Assembly: GCA_022447925.1 (NCBI GenBank)
Contig: JAKUTS010000007.1
Span: forward strand, 13,023 to 77,022
Length of the DNA: 64,000 nucleotides
Source: SAR202 cluster bacterium
Lineage (GTDB): Bacteria > Chloroflexota > Dehalococcoidia > Lucifugimonadales > UBA2962
Direction: 5' to 3'
Shown here: in pieces, positions 1 to 9,372 of the stretch
How the letters are laid out: each line of letters opens with the position of its first letter
How positions within the stretch are numbered: position 1 is the first letter of the stretch
Notes under the pieces: model-generated
The model's database searches: none
Told to the model about the DNA's origin: nothing
What the model saw: the letters and a program-made list of their open reading frames with translations, nothing else
Made by a program: the position numbers and the translations under genes

Positions 1-444
1 ATCCCATGGGTTGTTGGTTCTTCCGAATACTCTATTATCAGTTTCCCACCAAAGTGTGAATTCTGGTGTGTTTGTTTTACCGAGTAGTATCCCACCAGCG
101 TTTTTTAATCTTTCTGCAACTGGGGCATTTTCTGTGGCCTTTAATTTTGATGTAAGTAAAGAACCACTTGAAGTCCTGTAACCTTCAACATTTATACTGT
201 CTTTGATCGTGTATGGCACCCCATGAAGTGGACCAATTTCACATCCACTGTTATATAAAGCATTTTCTGCTTCCTTGGCTCTATCGATCGCATCAGCTGC
301 GAATTCAACTATAGAATTTAAGGAAGGGTTTAATCGATCAATTTGATCCAGGTGAGATTGTATTAGTTCAACAGGAGAAATTTCTTTGTTTGCTACCTTT
401 GATGCCATGTCAGTAGCATCTAGCTTGTTTAATAAATCCTCCAT
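1..444 (-). CDS. Amidase signature family protein (GatA-like), N-terminal part, runs off window start
   Basis: My reverse translation from ATG at 444: MEDLLNKLDATDMASKVANKEISPVELIQSHLDQIDRLNPS...GPLHGVPYTIKDSINVEGYRTSSGS; GGAGG ribosome-binding site upstream. Not in ORF track because it lacks a stop in the window. Confidence 0.9.
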   Translation of the reverse strand, partial: MEDLLNKLDATDMASKVANKEISPVELIQSHLDQIDRLNPSLNSIVEFAADAIDRAKEAENALYNSGCEIGPLHGVPYTIKDSINVEGYRTSSGSLLTSKLKATENAPVAERLKNAGGILLGKTNTPEFTLWWETDNRVFGRTNNPWD

Positions 445-790
445 TTGTTAAACACCTCCAAAGTTAGTGTAAAGGCCTGTTCACTATCCCAGATAAGCCC
501 ACTGGATTCAAGTTTGCGCTATAGTACACCCGCCGATGCCGCGCTGCAATATGTCCGAACAGAAATAAAATAAAAGCAATCAAGCGAATGGTCCAAATTA
601 ACATGTAAAGATAAGACAGAATTATTAAATGGGTATCCATATTATTTAATCAGGTGATCTCTTGTCGTTATCACTCGAAGGTAAAATTAATCTAATTAAA
701 TCGTCTATTGTGGTCAATAGACTATGATATTTGTGCTAGCCGGGTATAAGTTAGTAATTTCATTTAAACCTAATTAGGTATACATGGGGG

Positions 791-819
791 TTGACACCCA
801 TTAAAAGGGTATGTAAATT
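791..819 (+). promoter_or_regulatory. Sigma70-like promoter: TTGACA - 17 bp - TAAATT
   Basis: TTGACA 791-796, TAAATT 814-819, upstream of permease gene; ACCC-N7-GGGT inverted repeat lies in the spacer. Confidence 0.5.
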
Positions 820-903
820 ACCTGCACGCCGGTGACACCGTTTTGGTTGTTTAACGAAATTTAAAGGTGCTGTTGGTAGTCTTATGTATTTTTGGAGGTT
901 GAC

Positions 904-1845
904 GTGCAGAGGTACTTAGTACAGCGCATTCTATCTTCTATACCTGTTCTTTTCATTTTAGCGGTCATAGTGTTCGCAGTGTTAAGAGTTTCTGGTGGTG
1001 ATCCTGCCGCAATAATTGCAGGCAAGGATGCTCCGCAGTGGCAGATTGAAGCTATTCGTAATGACTTAGGATTGAATAAGCCGGTATATTTTCAGTTAGG
1101 AGTTTACTTAGGAGATGTCCTCCAAGGTGATCTCGGAGAATCTATTAACTCCAAAAAGCCAGTCGTAACTTTAATAAAGGAACGAATTGTTCCTACTTTG
1201 TCTTTGGCAATTATGACAGAGATATTGACGCTACCTATATCCATTCCTTTGGGAGTTCTAGCCGCGTGGAAAGCAAACACATGGGTTGATAGGAGCATAT
1301 TAATATTTAGCACCTTGGGATTTTCTATTCCGATATTTTTCCTAGGATTCCTTTTGATAAAGGCTTTTGCCTTGGAGTTGCCTTGGTTCCCAGCGGCAGG
1401 ATACGTGCCTCCGGAAGAACATTTTGGCAAATTCCTGCATCGAATAATACTGCCGAGTTTATGTACAGCAATCCTGTTCTGGGCGTTTTTAGTTCGAATG
1501 ACTAGAGCAACAATGATTGAAGTTTTGCGAGAGGATTATATTCGTACGGCTCGGGCTAAAGGCTTAGCTGAAGGCGGAGTTTTAATCACTCATGCGTTGA
1601 AAAACGCTGCGCTACCAATAGCAACAGTTATAGGTTGGGGTATAGCTGAGTTGTTTGCTGGAATCGTTGTTACTGAACAGGTATTTGCCATTCCAGGCAT
1701 GGGTAGATTAATTGTTGACTCGATTGTTCGTAGAGATTACCCAGTAATTCAGGGTTGTATGTTGACTATCGCAGTCCTACAGGTCATTGTGAACCTGTTG
1801 ACTGACATGTCATATGCACTCTTTGACCCAAGGATTAAATACTAA
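904..1845 (+). CDS. Peptide/opine-type ABC transporter permease, DppB-like
   Basis: ORF 892..1845; homology by eye to DppB family (DYIRTARAKGL EAA loop, VFAIPGMGRL). GTG at 904 with GGAGG at 894-898 is a better start than TTG 892. Confidence 0.92.
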   Translation: MQRYLVQRILSSIPVLFILAVIVFAVLRVSGGDPAAIIAGKDAPQWQIEAIRNDLGLNKPVYFQLGVYLGDVLQGDLGESINSKKPVVTLIKERIVPTLSLAIMTEILTLPISIPLGVLAAWKANTWVDRSILIFSTLGFSIPIFFLGFLLIKAFALELPWFPAAGYVPPEEHFGKFLHRIILPSLCTAILFWAFLVRMTRATMIEVLREDYIRTARAKGLAEGGVLITHALKNAALPIATVIGWGIAELFAGIVVTEQVFAIPGMGRLIVDSIVRRDYPVIQGCMLTIAVLQVIVNLLTDMSYALFDPRIKY

Positions 1846-2759
1846 TGCAAGAACAAATGAAAAATACATTAAGTGTAGTCCAACCTGTAATTGATCAGGT
1901 TAAGAAACAATGGGGACCATTCTTAGTAAAATTAGAATGGACAAAACGTAGACACCCAATGTTGTTGGTGGGAATAGGGATTCTAATTTTAATGGCACTT
2001 TTGGCTATATTCGCTCCATATTTATGGACGATGGATCCAACAGCAGTTGATCCACCTAATAGACTTAAAGAGCCAGGTTCAGACTGGTGGTTTGGAACTG
2101 ACTTTGTCGGACGCGATGTTTGGTCAAGAACTATTTATGGAACAAGAGTTTCATTAGCAGTAGGATTTGCAGTTGGAGCATTGTCCGCTGTGACTGCTGC
2201 GTTTTTTGGGCTTTTAGCAGGATACTTTAATACTTTCGACCTAATAATAATGAGAATTATGGATGCAATTATGTCCATACCTCATATCTTATTAGCTATC
2301 GCGTTGGTGTCGATGGTTGGAGGGAGCGTTCCTATAGTAATCTTCGCTATATGGTTCGTAACTTTCCCAAGGGCAGTTAGGGTGGTGAGATCATCGGTAC
2401 TAAGTTTGCGTGAAGAGGTCTATGTTGAAGCTGCTAGAGCTATTGGAGCAAAAACGCCTCGAATTTTATGGTTTCATGTATTGCCTGGTACTATAGCACC
2501 GTTGATGGTGACCGGAACATTGATCATAGCCGGTTCAATTCTAACCGAAGCTATTCTTAGCTTCCTTGGAGCGGGAATTGATCCTGAAACACCAGCTTGG
2601 GGCTCAATGATGGCTGACGGTAGAAGGACCATCTCTCAGGCAATGTGGGTTGTTGGTATACCAGGTGGTTTCTTAACTCTCACGGTCCTTGGTATCAATA
2701 TGATTGGAGACAACTTAAGGGATATATTAGATCCGAAATTGTCTCGATCAGGAACTTAG
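1845..2759 (+). CDS. Peptide/opine-type ABC transporter permease, DppC-like
   Basis: WWFGTDFVGRDVWSRTIYGTRVSL and EAARAIGAKTPRILWFHVLPG motifs; TAATG overlap with upstream gene. Confidence 0.93.
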   Translation: MQEQMKNTLSVVQPVIDQVKKQWGPFLVKLEWTKRRHPMLLVGIGILILMALLAIFAPYLWTMDPTAVDPPNRLKEPGSDWWFGTDFVGRDVWSRTIYGTRVSLAVGFAVGALSAVTAAFFGLLAGYFNTFDLIIMRIMDAIMSIPHILLAIALVSMVGGSVPIVIFAIWFVTFPRAVRVVRSSVLSLREEVYVEAARAIGAKTPRILWFHVLPGTIAPLMVTGTLIIAGSILTEAILSFLGAGIDPETPAWGSMMADGRRTISQAMWVVGIPGGFLTLTVLGINMIGDNLRDILDPKLSRSGT

Positions 2760-2779
2760 AGCATATAATCTGATAAATT

Positions 2780-2817
2780 AATAGGCCTGAGCAATGTGCT
2801 CGGGCCTATTTTTTTTT
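2780..2817 (+). terminator. Rho-independent terminator
   Basis: AATAGGCCTGAGC-aatgt-GCTCGGGCCTATT followed by T tract. Confidence 0.9.
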
Positions 2818-2846
2818 AGCAAAGTTAGCAACAGTATAGATGGTTA

Positions 2847-5162
2847 ATGATTAGTATTCTAAACAATTTAAAGCATGTGAAGTATATTTCACTTAATACT
2901 ATTATCTTAGTTATCCTTGTCTTAATAGGAGCATATGGTTGTACCGAAGAGTTAAGCATAGATGAAAAATCTGAGATAGGGTCGCAAGTTGAGATCAGTA
3001 TTACCCCGCAAATTGTCTGCGTTCAAGGAGTATGTATTGATAGTGTGACTGGCGAGATGATTGAAGGGGAAATGAACGATCGTATTGATTCTACGCTTGT
3101 CGAATCTTGGGGAGAATCCATAAGAAACGTCGTTATTCGCGGAGAAGCTGCAAGACAGTCTCCTTCAGATTTAGGACAGAACGAAAAAGAAGTAATAATT
3201 CCATTTTCTAACATAGCGGAAAAGGTTTTAGGTTCTGATTGGAGATTATGGAATGATAGACCTGGTATTGTTGTTTTTGACTTTGATCGTGATGATGATC
3301 ATGACCTCTATTTCACATCACAAGCACAGAAACCCAACATACTGCTTAGAAATGACGGGAACAATACTTTTACAGATGTAACCGAGTATGCGGGAGTCAG
3401 CTTAATTAATAGTCATAGCACTGGTGCCATGGCATGTGATGTCAATAATGACGGGTTTCAAGATTTGTATGTTGGGGCCTGGGGAGATCCAATGGATGAA
3501 TTAGATTTTCGTTCAGCCGATGGGATCAAAGGAAGCGCGGATTCTTTGTTTATAAATGATAAGGACGGTACTTTTACAAATGTCACTGAAAACGCTTTTG
3601 GGGATTATGTAAATATTAGATCGGCTACTTCTATTTCGTGCGCAGACGTAAATTTAGACGGTTATTTAGATATCTTTGTTGGTAATCTTATGGCCCAAGA
3701 GTTCCGAACTTTTTCAGGTGCCAATCATCCGGGTCACTATGACGTTTTATATATAAATAACCAAGATTTGACTTTCACAGAAATTGCGGAGTCTGCGGGT
3801 GTGAGAGGGTCTGAGATCGTTATGCGTGACTTCAACAGCAAGCCTATCTTGTTCGAAGATCCGTCTAATAACAATTGGTATGAAGGCTGGGATCCTACAT
3901 GGACTGATGATCAGGGCAACCAAATAGGGGAGCCAACTTATCAAACACATAGTTCGATGTTTTTTGATTACGATGATGATTCTGATCCTGACCTATTTAT
4001 TGCTAGTGATGGAGATATATTTCGCATCTACCGAAATGACACAGATTCTGAGGGTGTTAAATTCACCGAGGTGTCTAGAGCGTTAGGTTTAGATAAAGTT
4101 GGTGCTTGGATGGGGTTTGCTATAGGAGACATTGATTCAGATGCAGATCTTGACGTGTTTGTAACTAACATTGGATACCATCCCAATACCCGTCCACCGA
4201 TGAGAGGACCAAGTGGTTCATGTGAATATCATCAGAGGTTCATTTGGGGTACTTGTCTCCACTATTTACTTAGAAATGATGGCACCATGGAAATTGAAGG
4301 AGTTGGCACTGTTGGTCTGTTTAAAGATGTTGCTGCTTCTACAGTAGTTGTACCAAGCCCTTATATGCCACCCGATTCCTTGGAAATTGCAAAAATTAAC
4401 TCGTTGCAAAACGTTCCCACTGGTTTACAATCTTATGATTTCGGCTTTGGGTCAACTTTTTTTGATATGGATAATGACGGAGACCAGGATTTATATTGGC
4501 TTGGGTCAACAGTTGCCTCTGGACAGGGACCTGGAGGAGAGGCATTCCAAGGGGCAGGTAGGCTTTTAATGGGTGACGGTGCTGGTAATTTTGAGGACGT
4601 TACGGTTCGAGCTCAGGTTTTGGATATTATAGGAGTGAATTACAGAGACCTAGACGACCCAGACTCAATATATTCAATGAAAGCCAGAAAAATATCTTCT
4701 AGGTTTCATGAAAACGGTAAAGGATTAGCTCATGGAGATATTAATAACGATGGATATGTTGATTTAATAGGTACCAACAGTAGTGGCCCAATTTGGGAGG
4801 GCACAGAAAGTTCAATTATGGAGAGCCCTGGTCCTGTATTCGTTTGGCTTAACGGAGGAGGCGATAACAATTGGATAAAGCTATTATTACGTGGGAGGAT
4901 GGCCATCGATGGTACGGGTAGTAATGCCGATGGAATTGGAGCTAGGGTGTATATCCGAACGATAATAGAAGGTGAAGAATTGATTCAAGTCCAAGAAGTT
5001 AGAGCGGGATCGAGTTATATATCTATGGATAGCATAGATTTAGAGTTTGGAATTGGTAAAGCTGAATTAGTTAACGAGCTCGTTGTATACTGGCCGAATG
5101 GGACAATTCAAATAATGAAAAACTTAGCAATAAACAAGTTACACAAAATAATAGAACCATGA
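2847..5162 (+). CDS. FG-GAP/VCBS repeat protein with C-terminal ASPIC/UnbV domain (CRTAC1-like), probable secreted or lipoprotein
   Basis: Repeated Asp-rich DxDxDxD/DVNNDGFQDLYVG motifs; C-terminal ELVVYWPNGTIQ; hydrophobic N-terminus ending GAYGC. Confidence 0.88.
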   Translation: MISILNNLKHVKYISLNTIILVILVLIGAYGCTEELSIDEKSEIGSQVEISITPQIVCVQGVCIDSVTGEMIEGEMNDRIDSTLVESWGESIRNVVIRGEAARQSPSDLGQNEKEVIIPFSNIAEKVLGSDWRLWNDRPGIVVFDFDRDDDHDLYFTSQAQKPNILLRNDGNNTFTDVTEYAGVSLINSHSTGAMACDVNNDGFQDLYVGAWGDPMDELDFRSADGIKGSADSLFINDKDGTFTNVTENAFGDYVNIRSATSISCADVNLDGYLDIFVGNLMAQEFRTFSGANHPGHYDVLYINNQDLTFTEIAESAGVRGSEIVMRDFNSKPILFEDPSNNNWYEGWDPTWTDDQGNQIGEPTYQTHSSMFFDYDDDSDPDLFIASDGDIFRIYRNDTDSEGVKFTEVSRALGLDKVGAWMGFAIGDIDSDADLDVFVTNIGYHPNTRPPMRGPSGSCEYHQRFIWGTCLHYLLRNDGTMEIEGVGTVGLFKDVAASTVVVPSPYMPPDSLEIAKINSLQNVPTGLQSYDFGFGSTFFDMDNDGDQDLYWLGSTVASGQGPGGEAFQGAGRLLMGDGAGNFEDVTVRAQVLDIIGVNYRDLDDPDSIYSMKARKISSRFHENGKGLAHGDINNDGYVDLIGTNSSGPIWEGTESSIMESPGPVFVWLNGGGDNNWIKLLLRGRMAIDGTGSNADGIGARVYIRTIIEGEELIQVQEVRAGSSYISMDSIDLEFGIGKAELVNELVVYWPNGTIQIMKNLAINKLHKIIEP

Positions 5163-5237
5163 CATATTATGTCGATGTAATGAATTAACTGTATCGCATA
5201 TTTTCGTTAAAGGAGAGATACCGACTAAAGGGCAGGC

Positions 5238-6791
5238 ATGAGTAGTAAAACACGAGTTGTAATTGTAGGTGCAGGTCATAACGGTTTAGTGGCTGCCGGC
5301 TATCTTGCCAGAGCTGGATTAAATGTCAAAGTGCTGGAAAGACGTAACGTAATTGGTGGCGCAGCGGTAACTGAGGAATGGTTTCCTGGATACAAGATCT
5401 CGACATGTTCATATGTTTGCCACATTTTGCAGAAAAAAGTCATCGACGATTTACAGTTGCGTAAGTACGGCTTCCATGTTTACCCTATTGATCCCGGGCG
5501 GATCCACCCTTTTCCAAATGGGAAAATCATTAAATTATGGCATGATGATGAAAGGACATCGGAGAATATACGTCTCATATCATCACACGATGCTGACGCA
5601 TGGCTAGACTGGGCAGATTTTTGGCACCGAGCAGTGCGTATACTCAGCGACTATTACTTGACGCCTCCACCCTCTATGGAACAACTCACCGAAAGATTTC
5701 GAGCAGAAAATGAAGAGGAGCTTCTGGAAACGCTTCTGACCGTTCCTCTTAAATATATTATTAATCATTATTTTGAATCCGACGAAGTCAAAGCCATTGT
5801 AAGTACTGGTGCGTTCGATATGGGAGACATAAGTGCTCCAGGCAGTGCCTATATCACTGCGCTTTACAGATACAGTGCATACCGAGAAGACACTGAAAAT
5901 TACGGAATAGTTCGTGGAGGCATGGGTGGAATTACTCAATCTATGGCAAAATCTGCACAAGCTCATGGAGCGTCTATAAAAACGGATGCTGAAGTGAAAC
6001 TTATTTTAACAGATAACCACGAGGTTACCGGAGTTGAACTTGTAAACGGCGAGGTGTTTGAGGCCGATATCGTTATGTCGAATGCTGACCCAAAACGGAC
6101 CTTCCTTAAGTTGCTAGATCGTAAAGACGTAGGATCCAATTTTCTCGGTGACATCAAATCGTTGAAAACGGATTCGGCTTCAGCTAAATTCCTTTGCTCT
6201 ATGAAGGAATTGCCTGATTTCTCAGCATATCTCGGTTTGGAATACGATCCTAAAAATTTAGCTATGGTCTGTATTTGTCCCTCATTAGAACATTCCCAGA
6301 AAAGTTGGATTGATTCCAAGAACGGCATCGTAAGTAATACCCCCATAATCCAGGTGCAAATTCCATCCGTATATGACAAAACTGTGGCTCCTGAAGGTCA
6401 TCACGTATTATCGATGTGGGTTTACTTTGTTCCTTCACACGTTAAAGATGGTTCTTGGGCTGATGTTAAACAAGAGTTTGGGGAATGGCTTATTACAGAG
6501 GTATGTAAGTATGCTCCTAATTTCAGGGATGCAATCATAGACTGGACCGTGTTAACTCCTGAAGACATTGAAGACCGGATAGGGCTTACAGATGGTAACA
6601 TAAGGCACCTTGACATGGTGCCACAACAAATGATGTCTAAACGACCTCTATCAGGATGGTCAGACTACCAAACCCCTGTAAAGGGATTGTATCTTTGTGG
6701 ATCAGGTACTCACCTAGGAGGAGAAGTAACCGGTGCTCCTGGGCACAACTCTGCTCACGTTGTATTGGAAAAACTGGGTTTAGTCGTGTAA
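5238..6791 (+). CDS. Phytoene desaturase-like FAD-dependent oxidoreductase (PYROXD2-like)
   Basis: VVIVGAGHNGLVAAGYLARAGLNVKVLERRNVIGGAAVTEE dinucleotide-binding motif; C-terminal GLYLCGSGTHLGGEVTGAPGHNSA. Confidence 0.9.
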   Translation: MSSKTRVVIVGAGHNGLVAAGYLARAGLNVKVLERRNVIGGAAVTEEWFPGYKISTCSYVCHILQKKVIDDLQLRKYGFHVYPIDPGRIHPFPNGKIIKLWHDDERTSENIRLISSHDADAWLDWADFWHRAVRILSDYYLTPPPSMEQLTERFRAENEEELLETLLTVPLKYIINHYFESDEVKAIVSTGAFDMGDISAPGSAYITALYRYSAYREDTENYGIVRGGMGGITQSMAKSAQAHGASIKTDAEVKLILTDNHEVTGVELVNGEVFEADIVMSNADPKRTFLKLLDRKDVGSNFLGDIKSLKTDSASAKFLCSMKELPDFSAYLGLEYDPKNLAMVCICPSLEHSQKSWIDSKNGIVSNTPIIQVQIPSVYDKTVAPEGHHVLSMWVYFVPSHVKDGSWADVKQEFGEWLITEVCKYAPNFRDAIIDWTVLTPEDIEDRIGLTDGNIRHLDMVPQQMMSKRPLSGWSDYQTPVKGLYLCGSGTHLGGEVTGAPGHNSAHVVLEKLGLVV

Positions 6792-6841
6792 ATTGCCTGC
6801 TATAAATGTTATTTAAACTCGTGCATTATTAAAGGAAAACA

Positions 6842-7846
6842 ATGGGTATAAAGATTGGTTTAATAGGATGTGGGGGACATGGGCGACAGAGACTTTCAAA
6901 GATACTGCGTAACATGGAAGATCTATTAATTCTCGTTGCATGTTCAGATACTGACATGTCTTCTGCTAAAGCGACGGCATCGGAGGATGGATATTTAAAG
7001 GCATATGACAATTATATAAATATGCTCGAAAAAGAGGATCTCGACGCTGTTGTAATTGCATTACCTCATGATCTGCTAAAGTCAGCCACAATATCTAGTC
7101 TACAAGCTGGAGTGGAAGTGTTTGTCGAAAAACCTGCTGGTGTTAATTCCAATGAAATAATAGAAATTATAGAAACGGAAAATAAAGCAAACAAAAGCGT
7201 GATGGTCGGGTACTGTATGAGATATAACCCCGCGCGCCAACACTTGAAAGGGTTATTGAACAAAGAATCTGTAGGGGGAATAATCCAGATTCATGGACAT
7301 AAATCTGGTAGCCAACTAGATTCTTGGAATGCTCGTATGGAACATGGAGGAGGCCAACTTAGATGGCATGGTGTTCATATCGTTGATCAGATTTTATGGA
7401 TTATGGGTGATGTTATGCCGTCTAACGTGTATTGTGAAACACGCTGGGATGCACAACTAGGATCAGATCAAGACTCTGCATTCAATATTATGTTTGATAA
7501 TGGTATTAGTGCATCCGTAACAGTTAGTTCTAGGACTCAACAGATTTTTGATGTTTTAGATGTGTATGGTACGAACGGTAGGATAAGGTCAGAGTGGCCA
7601 TCTGAGATTATAGAGGTTCAAAGTAGTATCTTGTCCGAATACCACAACGCACAAAGAATCGTTCCGGATTCTCCAGACTACATGGAAATGTATACGATAC
7701 AAATGAGAGATTGGGTAGATTCAATCATCAATGGAACGAAGGTACCCATAGGAACCATGGATGCTTTAAAAGTTTACAAAATAATAGATGCTGCCTATAA
7801 GTCGGCTCAGTCAGGCACATCAATAAATATAACAGGATTAAACTGA
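6842..7846 (+). CDS. Gfo/Idh/MocA family oxidoreductase
   Basis: KIGLIGCGGHGRQR Rossmann motif; VFVEKPAGV motif. Confidence 0.92.
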   Translation: MGIKIGLIGCGGHGRQRLSKILRNMEDLLILVACSDTDMSSAKATASEDGYLKAYDNYINMLEKEDLDAVVIALPHDLLKSATISSLQAGVEVFVEKPAGVNSNEIIEIIETENKANKSVMVGYCMRYNPARQHLKGLLNKESVGGIIQIHGHKSGSQLDSWNARMEHGGGQLRWHGVHIVDQILWIMGDVMPSNVYCETRWDAQLGSDQDSAFNIMFDNGISASVTVSSRTQQIFDVLDVYGTNGRIRSEWPSEIIEVQSSILSEYHNAQRIVPDSPDYMEMYTIQMRDWVDSIINGTKVPIGTMDALKVYKIIDAAYKSAQSGTSINITGLN

Positions 7847-8929
7847 ATGATTATTACTAATGTTAAAACCACACCTCTGAAAACAGGTGCTTTAATCGTC
7901 GAAATTGAAACAGATGAGGGAATAAAAGGTTTAGGTGAATGTTATATCGTTGATCCAATTGTCACAAAAACTTTTATTGATCAGAAATTGACTCCACTAA
8001 TCAAAGGTAAAGACCCCACAAATGTTGTTTCTCTATGGGATGAAATGTTTTATAGTACGACCCGTTTCGGACCGATGGGTTTACAGACATCTGCCATTGG
8101 AGCGTTAGATATCGCTTTGTGGGATATCGCCAGTAGAGCTGTTGGATTGCCTCTATATAAATTCCTCGGCGGAGCTGCCAAAACCAATATACAACTATAT
8201 ATTAGTCAAGGGATGGGTAGATTAAAAGAGCCATTAGAAATGAGATCTGAAATGGAAAAAGCACTTGAGGACGGTTATCGGGCTTTCAAGATTCGCATGG
8301 ATTGGGATTCACATCGTCTCGACAGAGATCCGAAAAAAGACATGTTGCGTTTTGAGGTTTGCAGAAATTTTCTCCCTGAAGATATTCCATTAAGTTTCGA
8401 TGCAAATAACGGATACTCTAGTTCCGTTGCAATAATGCAGGGCAGGGTATTAGAGGACATGGGAGCGGCACATTTCGAAGAGCCCGTAGCTCAACACGAT
8501 CTGCAAGGTTTAAAAGAGTGTGCAAGAGCCCTAGATATACCGGTGTCTTTTGGAGAGCAACAACACACGCGCTGGCAGTTTAGAGATTTGATAGAGTTAG
8601 GTAATCCAGACATTTTACAACCAGATATAGTGCTCGCTGGAGGTGTAACAGAATCTAGGCGTATATATGATTTGGCGGGTACTTATGGGAAGCTGGTCAT
8701 GCCTCATTGCCCCTCGGCAGGTATTGCTAGCGCGGCTAGTTTACAGCTCTATTCAACTTATTTAACTACTGTAAGGCCTCATGAGTACTCTACAGAATTT
8801 TCGGGACAAGCAAGCGAACTTTTTAAACAGCCATATAAAATCTCCGGGGGTCATGTTGAACTGCCGGACGAACCAGGGCTTGGTCTTGAACTCAACCAGA
8901 AAACCTTACAGACATTGATAGCAGAGTGA
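7847..8929 (+). CDS. Enolase superfamily (mandelate racemase/muconate lactonizing enzyme) protein
   Basis: FKIRMDW, SFDANNGY, FEEPVAQHD, FGEQQ, MPHCPSAGIASAAS motifs. Confidence 0.92.
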   Translation: MIITNVKTTPLKTGALIVEIETDEGIKGLGECYIVDPIVTKTFIDQKLTPLIKGKDPTNVVSLWDEMFYSTTRFGPMGLQTSAIGALDIALWDIASRAVGLPLYKFLGGAAKTNIQLYISQGMGRLKEPLEMRSEMEKALEDGYRAFKIRMDWDSHRLDRDPKKDMLRFEVCRNFLPEDIPLSFDANNGYSSSVAIMQGRVLEDMGAAHFEEPVAQHDLQGLKECARALDIPVSFGEQQHTRWQFRDLIELGNPDILQPDIVLAGGVTESRRIYDLAGTYGKLVMPHCPSAGIASAASLQLYSTYLTTVRPHEYSTEFSGQASELFKQPYKISGGHVELPDEPGLGLELNQKTLQTLIAE

Positions 8930-9354
8930 AATTAGTAGCCATCAAATATCAACAATTTATACTTTGGACTATGAGTGTATTAGCTTTTTTTGTAATAATA
9001 TTTCTAAGCCTTGGCTGTACTGAAATGATCGATAACCAAATTGATCAAAAAGAGCAATATGTTGTAACAGAGGATTCTCCAATAATTGTTTTACCTGATA
9101 GTGAAATCAAAATACAGTTCATCGAAGTTTTTGATGGGAACCAATGTGGTAAAGGAAAGTTATGTGCCGTGCGCGGCGAAGGTAAAATAATGATTGGTAT
9201 ATCGGGTCCTGGATTGATGCCTTTCCCAACGGAATTGACGCTAGGTATAGCATCCAACTCTTTATTTGGATACTCGATTACACTTGAAAATATTGACAGA
9301 ACTGAGCCTATTGACTCTGTCACGCTATCTATTAAGAGAAATGAAGCTAAATAA
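8926..9354 (+). CDS. Putative lipoprotein of unknown function
   Basis: GTG start overlapping upstream TGA (GTGA); N-terminal hydrophobic segment ending SLGC; CxxxxxC-x-x-R-G pattern (QCGKGKLCAVRGEGKI). Confidence 0.65.
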   Translation: MKLVAIKYQQFILWTMSVLAFFVIIFLSLGCTEMIDNQIDQKEQYVVTEDSPIIVLPDSEIKIQFIEVFDGNQCGKGKLCAVRGEGKIMIGISGPGLMPFPTELTLGIASNSLFGYSITLENIDRTEPIDSVTLSIKRNEAK

Positions 9355-9372
9355 ATACCTGGCCTAGTTTAT

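Noticed and set aside
4348-4569. 73-aa plus ORF inside the FG-GAP gene
   Set aside because: Alternative frame of a well-supported coding region.
5963-6379. 138-aa minus ORF
   Set aside because: Shadow ORF antisense to the FAD oxidoreductase; no motif.
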